A DNA stretch of 7,637 bases from Flavobacteriales bacterium (GTDB taxonomy: Bacteria; Bacteroidota; Bacteroidia; Flavobacteriales_D; Cryomorphaceae), in assembly GCA_020200995.1 (NCBI GenBank), contig JAIVHQ010000243.1, forward strand, positions 1 through 7,637. The letters are read 5' to 3'. Under the pieces are notes generated by a model that worked only from the letters and a program-made list of their open reading frames with translations, was not told where the DNA came from and made no database searches. Numbering within the stretch: the stretch's first letter is position 1; each line of letters begins with the position of its first letter. Below, piece after piece: positions 1 to 5,050 of this stretch. Made by a program: the position numbers and the translations under genes.

Positions 1-250
1 ATATTGATTGATATAAAAGATTAACTGTTCAAGCCTTGCGAGGCTCAAAAAACACACAATATATAAAGTTCAAGGGTTGCGAGGTTCGACCGATGGTGAA
101 ACTGCCTTAACTTTGGCTTAAATATAGAGAAATCTTGTTGCTTGCAAAGCCTTTTGTGAACAAATTCAAAATTGAAAACCCTGTAAACATTTTATAGCCC
201 TGAATTTCAGATTGCCACATGTCCCACAAATTCTGTAAAACAAACAGCTA
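1..250. other. AT-rich gene-free region at the left edge
   Basis: I see no credible coding sequence on either strand here. The stretch lies downstream of the minus-strand acyltransferase gene. It contains two imperfect direct repeats (27-48 and 68-89), one exact match to the Bacteroidota -7 box on the plus strand (TAACTTTG, 108-115) with no gene to serve, and a small palindrome CTGAATTTCAG at 200-210. I see no convincing intrinsic terminator for the acyltransferase: the short CTGT/ACAG pairing just after its stop codon is too weak to call. Confidence 0.7.
27..89. repeat. Pair of imperfect 22-nt direct repeats
   Basis: The copies at 27-48 and 68-89 share 18 of 22 bases. Both begin GTTCAAG and contain TTGCGAGG. 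They start 41 nt apart, separated by 19 AT-rich bases. The first copy can also fold into a 5-bp stem, AGCCT (32-36) with AGGCT (41-45), around a TGCG loop; the second has lost that pairing. The bases before each copy are also similar (ATATAAAAG and ATATAAAG), so the repeated unit may be longer and could continue beyond the left edge. The function is unknown. Confidence 0.55.
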
Positions 251-808
251 TTAATACATGCCGTTTTCAGGGTGGCGGGGCACTATTCCCTTAAGCTGTG
301 CCTGTATAGCTGCGATGTCTGCCTCCATATCGCCTGTGGTTTCGAAAGGCTTACTGACCACCACAATTTTCTTTTCGTAATCAAACCCCACAGTCATGAT
401 CGGGACTGCTGCCTGACGGGCCATGTGGTAGAAGCCCGTTTTCCATTTATCGACTTTACCGCGGGTACCTTCGGGAGTCACCGTCACGCAAAAATCGTCG
501 ATGGTGTTAAACAGCTCAGTAATCTGATCCACAAAGCTGGTATTCTTGGTCCGATCTACGGGAAATCCTCCCAAGCGCTTCATAGTAGCACCGATCGGCC
601 AAAAGAAAATCTCCTTCTTGGCTACATATTTCACATTCAGTCCCAGAAGTTTTCGCGCAGCGATGCCGACCATAAAATCCCAATTGCTCGTATGTGGGGC
701 TACCACGAGCACGTACTTTTTGAGGTCAGGCGGAAATCGCCGGGAAATGGTCCAGCCATTGGACCTGAACCAACGAATGCAAAGGGCTTCAAATATGCGA
801 GCAAACAT
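251..808 (-). CDS. Lysophospholipid acyltransferase family protein (PlsC-like)
   Basis: This is a 185-residue membrane-associated acyltransferase of the 1-acyl-glycerol-3-phosphate acyltransferase superfamily, which moves an acyl chain to a lysophospholipid or related acceptor. Counting from the chosen start, the catalytic HX4D motif is HTSNWD at 39-44, the acceptor-site motif GGFPVDR is at 80-86 and the PEGTR block is at 112-116, followed by WKTGF. The order and spacing fit the short Bacteroidota members of about 180-190 residues. The frame stays open to an ATG at 970, which would give 239 residues, but that extra stretch is basic, resembles no known domain and spans the hairpin at 887-916. 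I therefore prefer the ATG at 806-808, about 17 residues before the conserved GW; a GTG at 839-841 is another option. There is no clear ribosome binding site. The gene diverges from the exonuclease gene. The exact acceptor substrate cannot be told from sequence. Confidence 0.88.
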   Translation of the reverse strand: MFARIFEALCIRWFRSNGWTISRRFPPDLKKYVLVVAPHTSNWDFMVGIAARKLLGLNVKYVAKKEIFFWPIGATMKRLGGFPVDRTKNTSFVDQITELFNTIDDFCVTVTPEGTRGKVDKWKTGFYHMARQAAVPIMTVGFDYEKKIVVVSKPFETTGDMEADIAAIQAQLKGIVPRHPENGMY

Positions 809-1011
809 GGCGGCAAAGTAAATCAAAAAAATGTTTGACACGGCGATTCGGCTCGGCCGCTCCCCCCTTTCCCCTTGGTATTTCCTCTGCAGCCTGCTTT
901 TTGAAAGCAAATGCAGTCTCCCTGGCGCATTTAGCCTGAACGTCCCTACCAAAGAAGCAGTTTCGCGCAAGGCTGATATGTGACATCAGTCATTCAAAAA
1001 GGTATTCCGAA
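809..1011. other. Divergent intergenic region between acyltransferase and exonuclease genes
   Basis: About 200 bp lie between the preferred acyltransferase start and the exonuclease start. I find no exact TAnnTTTG box on either strand; the closest minus-strand matches have one mismatch (TGCATTTG at 915-908, and TTACTTTG just upstream of the acyltransferase ATG). A C-rich run sits at 861-874, an imperfect hairpin at 887-916, and a short CTGAT/ATCAG inverted repeat at 973-989. An AAAGG about nine bases before the ATG at 1012 could serve as a weak ribosome binding site. If the acyltransferase really starts at 970, most of this region is coding. Confidence 0.5.
887..916. other. Imperfect hairpin of about 11 bp, possible regulatory element
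   Basis: CTGCA (887-891) pairs with TGCAG (912-916), and TGCTTT (895-900) pairs with AAAGCA (904-909). The apical loop is TTG, and an internal loop has three bases on one side and two on the other. No T-tract follows on either strand, so it does not look like an intrinsic terminator. Its position between two divergent genes suggests an operator or a leader RNA structure, but that is inference. Confidence 0.4.
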
Positions 1012-2394
1012 ATGAATATATGCGAAAGTGAGAATCAAATTCTAAAAATCCATACGCCAGGAATGCGTAGCTTTGCAACCGCTTTGATTTACGCCATAAC
1101 AGATATTGAGACCACGGGCGGCAATGCCCAAACAGGAAAGATTACGGAAATTGCCGTTTACCTGCACAACGGATATAAGATTGTCGACTCTTACGAGACG
1201 CTTGTGAATCCGGGCGTCCCAATCTCCCCTTTCATCACCAAGCTCACCGGCATTTCTAACGAGATGGTCGCAGATGCTCCCGACTTTGAAGCTGTGGCTG
1301 CCAAGCTCGATGCCTTTACGGCAAATGCTGTTTTCGTGGCGCACAATGTGCACTTCGACTACGGCTTTATCCGCGAAGAATTCAGGCGCGTAGGGCGCGA
1401 TTTTAACCGAAAAAAACTCTGCACCGTTCAGCTGAGCCGAAGCACTTTTCCAGGCCTGGCATCCTACAGCCTCGACAAAATCACCAAAGAACTCGACATC
1501 GCACTCGAAGGCCACCACCGCGCCGCCGCCGATGCGAAAGCAACAGCATTTCTCTTCGAACGCATTGTGCAAAACCACAGTGAGCAAGGCCTGTTCGACG
1601 CACACTTTGGTCTGCCCAACCTCTCGGGCATCAATTCTTCATATATCGATGAAGATTTTTTGAGGTCTATTCCCGATGAGCCGGGCGTTGTGCGCTTCTA
1701 TGATGCCGGCGACTCCCTGCTATTCTCCAAAAGATCAGCAAATGTGCTGACCACCATTTGCGACAAGCTCAAGCACACAGAGGCCAAAGGCGCTGTGGAG
1801 TTGAGGGATGCCCTTCACCGCATCGACTATCAGCTCACCGGGAGTCAGCTGCTCGCACAGCTTCTCGAAGCCGATGATGTGATGACCCTCAACCCTGAAT
1901 TCAACCACGGACGATTTTCCTTGAAAGCGCACTATGCATGCGTGATCGAACACTTTAGAGAAGTGCCCCACGCCGTGATCAAAAAGAGGCGCAACGGTGA
2001 GGATGCAGCTATGGTCTACACCAGTTTTTTCGAAGGCAAAGACCACCTCGCTAAACTCGCTGACGAATGGGGAACCAGCCTCAAAGATGTGAACATCGGG
2101 CGCCGCCCCTTCCCTGCCCTGCCGCTCGAAGACGAGTCACTGCTGCGCGAAGGCATCAGCCCGCTTCGGGGACGCCTCATCCTCACCGACGAAGGACGTT
2201 GTGCATCCGAGCGAACTCGGATTTACATTGAAAACGGAGCGATACTAGGTTATGGATACTACGACAATGATTTCATTTTCACAGGCGATCCCGAGAGCGA
2301 TATGCAAGTAGCATTCACGCCCCGTGCAGAGCTGGAATTGGTGGTGCGAAAGTTTATTGAAAAGGGCCGATACGAGGAATTGATTAAAATCTGA
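1012..2394 (+). CDS. DnaQ-like DEDDh exonuclease fused to a degenerate GIY-YIG domain
   Basis: This is a 460-residue fusion. Residues 26-187 form a 3'-5' exonuclease domain of the DNA polymerase III epsilon (DnaQ) class: Exo I is DIETTG (D31, E33), Exo II is in HNVHFDYGF (D116), and Exo III is HRAAAD (H169, D174), so all DEDDh residues are present. Residues 218-300 resemble the UvrC/Cho GIY-YIG domain (IPDEPGV at 220-226, TGSQ at 276-279, NPEFN at 294-298). However, GIY has become GVV, YIG has become LFS, and the expected Arg is Thr near 248, so this half is probably inactive. The C-terminal part (310-460) has the GR-x4-E and GYGYYD pattern that I associate with Bacteroidota members. Such fusions are usually taken as DNA repair or proofreading-type nucleases; the real substrate is unknown. 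A second ATG at 1063, preceded directly by CAGGA, is an alternative start. The gene ends 20 bp from the convergent coaE. Confidence 0.88.
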   Translation: MNICESENQILKIHTPGMRSFATALIYAITDIETTGGNAQTGKITEIAVYLHNGYKIVDSYETLVNPGVPISPFITKLTGISNEMVADAPDFEAVAAKLDAFTANAVFVAHNVHFDYGFIREEFRRVGRDFNRKKLCTVQLSRSTFPGLASYSLDKITKELDIALEGHHRAAADAKATAFLFERIVQNHSEQGLFDAHFGLPNLSGINSSYIDEDFLRSIPDEPGVVRFYDAGDSLLFSKRSANVLTTICDKLKHTEAKGAVELRDALHRIDYQLTGSQLLAQLLEADDVMTLNPEFNHGRFSLKAHYACVIEHFREVPHAVIKKRRNGEDAAMVYTSFFEGKDHLAKLADEWGTSLKDVNIGRRPFPALPLEDESLLREGISPLRGRLILTDEGRCASERTRIYIENGAILGYGYYDNDFIFTGDPESDMQVAFTPRAELELVVRKFIEKGRYEELIKI

Positions 2395-2414
2395 TTTCCT
2401 CCCGGTCCGACTTT

Positions 2415-3044
2415 TTACATCTCAATATTGTCACACAACGTATTGTAAAGCGAAAGTACAGCCGGTATCAGGGCTTTCTTACCATCGTTATCAATCACAA
2501 AATCTGCGTATTCATTCTTTTCGCGGTCGCTAAGCTGAGCCGCCATGCGCTGCTCCACTTCCTTCCGGGAAATATCATTGCGTGCCATGACCCTCTCAAT
2601 GCGAACCTCTTCAGGCGCGGTGACCAAGACAATCACATCGTATAGATGGCAGGTGTCCGTTTCCACGATGATGGCAGCTTCTTTCACCAGGCACGGCAGA
2701 TGTGACCGCGCTTCCACCCAGGCTTCAAAATCTCTTCCCACTGCGGGGTGGATAATTTCATTCAGCGCTTTGCGCAGGTCATCATCTTCGAAAACACGGC
2801 TTGCAATGTAAGCGCGGTCGGGAGCGCCATCGCTGTATGCCTTTTTCCCGAAAAGGGATACCACAGCGCTAACCACATCAGAATCGTCAGCTAAAATCAT
2901 TTTAGCACGCGCATCAGCATAATACACGGGCACCCCAAGCACTTCCCAAAATCGAGCGATGATTGACTTTCCCGAGCCGATGCCGCCCGTGAGGCCGATC
3001 AGCACAGGTCGACTGCCATTACTTTTTGGCGAGTTCCTGCTCAT
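2415..3044 (-). CDS. coaE: Dephospho-CoA kinase
   Basis: CoaE phosphorylates the 3'-hydroxyl of dephospho-CoA with ATP, the last step of coenzyme A synthesis, in the cytoplasm. The 209-residue protein has a P-loop GGIGSGKS at 20-27, the substrate-side YYADARAK block with D44, LNEIIHP at 94-100, KEAAIIVET at 121-129 in place of the commoner VPLLFE, the lid region RVMARND at 151-157 followed by the conserved QRMAAQ, and ADFVIDNDG at 180-188. The size fits the family at about 200 residues. I chose the ATG at 3042-3044, which overlaps the 3' end of yajC by 26 nt. An upstream ATG pair at 3107 would overlap yajC by 89 nt and add an unconserved tail. A GTG at 3005, just before VLIGLTGG, would avoid overlap altogether and cannot be excluded. 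It is the last gene of the nusB operon. Confidence 0.95.
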   Translation of the reverse strand: MSRNSPKSNGSRPVLIGLTGGIGSGKSIIARFWEVLGVPVYYADARAKMILADDSDVVSAVVSLFGKKAYSDGAPDRAYIASRVFEDDDLRKALNEIIHPAVGRDFEAWVEARSHLPCLVKEAAIIVETDTCHLYDVIVLVTAPEEVRIERVMARNDISRKEVEQRMAAQLSDREKNEYADFVIDNDGKKALIPAVLSLYNTLCDNIEM

Positions 3045-3333
3045 TGATGGCAGAATCGGGTGAAATAGCCGCTTTTTCCACGCGAAGTTTGGCTCCGCCG
3101 GCATCAATCAACACAGTGGTTTCCTGAATGTCGAGAACCTTTCCGTGAATTCCGCCGATGGTCACGATTTTCTTTCCCTTTTCAAGTGACTCGCGAAACT
3201 TCTTGGCCTCTTTGGCCTTCTTTTGTTGCGGTCTGATCATGAAAAAGTAAAATACAGCGATGATGCCGACCCAAAAAATGGCACTAAAAAGGGGATTTCC
3301 TCCGTCTTGGAGCAGGATGGTCATTGTAGTCAT
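3019..3333 (-). CDS. yajC: Preprotein translocase subunit YajC
   Basis: YajC is a small inner-membrane protein that associates with SecDF and the SecYEG translocon. The 104-residue product has the family architecture: a short N-terminus with LLQDGGNP, one membrane segment at about 16-33, then the hallmark MIRPQQKK at 32-39, a basic amphipathic stretch, and the soluble domain with VTIGGIHGKV at 57-66. The length is typical. The start at 3333 leaves 12 nt after the DUF1573 stop codon, which supports cotranscription. A second ATG at 3322-3324, three codons in, is possible. There is no Shine-Dalgarno sequence, as is common in this phylum. The 3' end is overlapped by the preferred coaE start. Confidence 0.96.
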   Translation of the reverse strand: MTTMTILLQDGGNPLFSAIFWVGIIAVFYFFMIRPQQKKAKEAKKFRESLEKGKKIVTIGGIHGKVLDIQETTVLIDAGGAKLRVEKAAISPDSAINEQELAKK

Positions 3334-3345
3334 AAGGTATATTTG

Positions 3346-3849
3346 CTATTCAGGTTTATCCGGCGCGACAACATCGGCGCGCAGAATCAATTCAGTTCTG
3401 TTGGGAATGGCGTTGGTGGCCAGTGAAATAACGGAAACCTGCTTTCCCCACTTGCTTTGGCTATCGTACTCTACTTCGATAGAACCGCCCTCGCCGGGTA
3501 AGATTTTTCCACGTGGATAATTCAGCGGAACCGTGCAGCCGCAAGAGGCAGATACATTGCTAATTACGAGAGGGCCTTTTCCAGTATTCTTAAAATTAAA
3601 GGTAAAGTTGCGAACCTCTCCCTGCAAGATGCGGCCGGTGCTCACCTCTGAAGTGTCGAATGTGATTTCGGGCATTTTCTTTTTCTTGTCACCGTCGGCG
3701 CTGAAAGGAAGGTCTACCATATCGGTACCCACAGATCGGTCCTCGTTGCCATCGTCGCAGGCTGCGAGGGTCAAAATCAGGATTCCCGCAAAGGAGAACA
3801 AACATACTTTACGAAATAAGTCCACGTCCGAGTTTTTTGATTTTCCCAT
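3346..3849 (-). CDS. DUF1573 domain-containing lipoprotein
   Basis: This 167-residue protein of unknown function has a lipoprotein signal peptide: a basic start, a hydrophobic core at about 15-27 and the lipobox LAAC with the lipidated Cys at 31. Residues 60-162 form a DUF1573 domain, an immunoglobulin-like beta-sandwich family common in Bacteroidota, with NFTFNFKNTG at 81-90, the signature SCGCT at 102-106 and LPGEGGSIEVEYDS at 117-130. The residues right after the Cys are DDGNED. An acidic cluster soon after the Cys resembles surface-export signals described for Bacteroidota lipoproteins, but this is not the exact published consensus. The start at 3849 overlaps the end of nusB by 41 nt; a GTG at 3825 would shorten that. 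The gene lies inside a nusB-yajC operon, a familiar arrangement in this phylum that does not itself reveal the function. Confidence 0.9.
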   Translation of the reverse strand: MGKSKNSDVDLFRKVCLFSFAGILILTLAACDDGNEDRSVGTDMVDLPFSADGDKKKKMPEITFDTSEVSTGRILQGEVRNFTFNFKNTGKGPLVISNVSASCGCTVPLNYPRGKILPGEGGSIEVEYDSQSKWGKQVSVISLATNAIPNRTELILRADVVAPDKPE

Positions 3850-4756
3850 CGGTCTTCATTTCTTCAAATACCTTGTCGAGCACCCCGTTAATAAAGTTGC
3901 TGCTCTTGGGGGTGCTGTAATATTTGGCTATTTCAATGTATTCATTGAGGGTTACCTTGACGGGGATTTGCGAAAACTCGCGTGCCTCGGTGAGGGCCAT
4001 TTTCATCAAAATTACATCCATCATGGCAATCCTGTCGATCTCCCAGTTGTCGGTGTGCTTTTTAATGAGTGCTTCATGTTCTGCAGATTGTAACAGTGCC
4101 TGGCGGAACAAGGTTTTCACGAAAGGCATTTCATCCTCAGGCTCCTTCCAAAGCGGAAGAAGTTCGTGAAATTCGTCGCTGTTTTCCTCAAAGCTCTTGA
4201 ATGTTTTTATGGTCATCGATGCCACCAGATCGAGGTCGTCGACCCAATAGATGCTGCGCTCTTCAAAAAATTCGTGGAGGTCAGGGTAATTAATAAGGTG
4301 TCTTTTAAACAGACGGACCACCACCTCCTTATCGGCCTCATAGCTGCCTTCGGGGGCATCCATGTAGGCGCGGTACTCAGGGGTATCAGTGAGCATTTTA
4401 TAAAACTTACGGAGCAGTTCGCCCTGCCCCATCCAATTCACTTTTTGCTTTTCAGAAGCCGCATTCAGTTCCTTGTTTTCGGATAGCTGCTTCAGAAGCT
4501 TATTCTCGACAAACCTCATGTTGGGGTTGAGGTCTTCTGCCGTAGGTAGCCGCTTCTTTTTATTGTCTTCGATTTTCCGCGCAGCGATTTCGCTGAATTC
4601 ATTCATCACCAGCATAAGGAAGAGGTACATCTCGTACATCTTCTGAATATTGTACATCAGCTCTTTTTCGGCTTTCGCCAAAGACTGATCCTTGGCCTGG
4701 TGAAAAGCGTAAAGCGTTTGTAAAATTTTGATGCGCAAATGGCGTCGGTTCAGCAT
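3809..4756 (-). CDS. nusB: Transcription antitermination factor NusB, long Bacteroidota form
   Basis: NusB binds boxA RNA with NusE (ribosomal protein S10) and helps antitermination and processing of rRNA transcripts. The product has 315 residues, over twice the roughly 140 of the Escherichia coli protein, as is usual in Bacteroidota. The N-terminal helix MLNRRHLRIKILQTLYA matches the NusB start (usually RR.AR..A.Q.LY). The recognisable NusB core is at the C-terminal end: NWEIDRIAMMDVILMKMAL at 237-255, IPVKVTLNEYIEIAKYYS at 264-281, and NFINGVLDKV at 287-296. Between them lies a charged helical insert of about 190 residues with no motif that I recognise. It is the first gene of the operon, transcribed leftward from the divergent spacer. 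The start at 4756 begins the conserved N-terminus directly and is preceded immediately by CAGGA. Confidence 0.95.
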   Translation of the reverse strand: MLNRRHLRIKILQTLYAFHQAKDQSLAKAEKELMYNIQKMYEMYLFLMLVMNEFSEIAARKIEDNKKKRLPTAEDLNPNMRFVENKLLKQLSENKELNAASEKQKVNWMGQGELLRKFYKMLTDTPEYRAYMDAPEGSYEADKEVVVRLFKRHLINYPDLHEFFEERSIYWVDDLDLVASMTIKTFKSFEENSDEFHELLPLWKEPEDEMPFVKTLFRQALLQSAEHEALIKKHTDNWEIDRIAMMDVILMKMALTEAREFSQIPVKVTLNEYIEIAKYYSTPKSSNFINGVLDKVFEEMKTDGKIKKLGRGLIS

Positions 4757-4781
4757 TCCTGTAACTACTTATGAAGTTGTG

Positions 4782-4789
4782 TAAAAGTA
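4782..4789 (-). promoter_or_regulatory. Candidate -7 box for the nusB operon
   Basis: Read on the minus strand the bases are TACTTTTA, seven of eight matches to the Bacteroidota -7 consensus TAnnTTTG (the last base is A, not G). The box lies 25 nt upstream of the nusB ATG, which would give a short leader. I see no clear TTG at the expected -33 position, so the call is tentative. Confidence 0.3.
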
Positions 4790-4794
4790 CGAAT

Positions 4795-4834
4795 TCGAAG
4801 AACACCTCGAAGCGGAGTCGAAAACAAGGGTCGA
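4795..4834. repeat. Four TCGA motifs at about 11-13 nt spacing
   Basis: TCGAAG at 4795-4800, TCGAAG at 4807-4812, TCGAAA at 4818-4823 and TCGA at 4831-4834 start 12, 11 and 13 nt apart, close to one DNA helical turn. The last lies inside the palindrome GGTCGACC (4829-4836), and the first overlaps TTCGAA. They sit just upstream of the nusB promoter candidate. They could be protein-binding sites, but no regulator is identified. Confidence 0.35.
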
Positions 4835-4968
4835 CCGTGAGGGGGCGGCATCTGAAACAGGTACACCTGCACCGTTTATCGTGAAAGAAAAAGACTGCAT
4901 GAAGTGTTCGGCAGTGTAGTGGGCAAACATTGGCGCGAAGATGGTGTTTTTATCGCAATAAATAAGCG

Positions 4969-4976
4969 TAAATTTG
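4969..4976 (+). promoter_or_regulatory. Bacteroidota-type -7 box for the ABC exporter gene
   Basis: TAAATTTG is an exact match to TAnnTTTG. It lies 74 nt upstream of the ATG at 5051, leaving a leader of roughly 65-70 nt. A TTT at 4947-4949 with a 19-nt spacer is only a weak stand-in for the -33 TTG. The box lies within any N-terminally extended version of the exporter, so it also argues for the ATG at 5051 as the true start. Confidence 0.5.
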
Positions 4977-5050
4977 CACGACTTTTCGCCAAAAACACCC
5001 AAAAGCAGCATTTACAGGCCGCAGTCGAAGAGGAAATCCCAAGGCCCATT

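Larger units (their letters stand above)
4757..5050. other. Divergent promoter region between nusB and the ABC exporter gene
   Basis: This 294-bp gene-free spacer carries a likely plus-strand promoter for the exporter (4969-4976), a weaker minus-strand candidate for nusB (4782-4789), four TCGA motifs spaced about a helical turn apart (starting at 4795, 4807, 4818 and 4831), and a short inverted repeat CAGGT-AC-ACCTG at 4858-4869. The exporter reading frame stays open upstream to a GTG at 4904, but that extension would include the promoter box and shows no conserved residues, so I treat it as non-coding. Confidence 0.6.

Noticed and set aside
27..89. CRISPR-like repeat-spacer arrangement
   Set aside because: There are only two imperfect copies with a 19-nt spacer, no third copy to the right, and no cas genes in the window.
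75..92. GGTTCGACC resembling a tRNA T-arm
   Set aside because: The flanking bases do not form the T-stem, and no acceptor, D or anticodon arms are present.
272..838. Plus-strand open frame of 188 codons opposite the acyltransferase gene
   Set aside because: It is a shadow of a well-supported minus-strand gene with HX4D and PEGTR motifs; its own product is rich in His and Cys and has no recognisable domain.
834..839. TTGACA resembling a sigma-70 -35 box
   Set aside because: No TATAAT-like sequence follows at 16-18 nt, the downstream DNA is GC-rich, and Bacteroidota use a different promoter consensus.
973..989. CTGAT/ATCAG inverted repeat upstream of the exonuclease gene
   Set aside because: Five-base arms with a 7-nt centre are common by chance and there is no other support for an operator.
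1042..1605. Minus-strand open frame of 187 codons opposite the exonuclease domain
   Set aside because: The plus-strand frame carries every DEDDh catalytic motif; the antisense product is Cys-rich and matches nothing I recognise.
2395..2414. Bidirectional terminator between the convergent exonuclease and coaE genes
   Set aside because: The 20-bp gap contains no inverted repeat able to form a stable stem; termination there, if any, is not visible in the sequence.
3533..4093. Plus-strand open frame of 186 codons across the DUF1573 and nusB genes
   Set aside because: It runs antisense to two overlapping conserved genes and has no recognisable domain.
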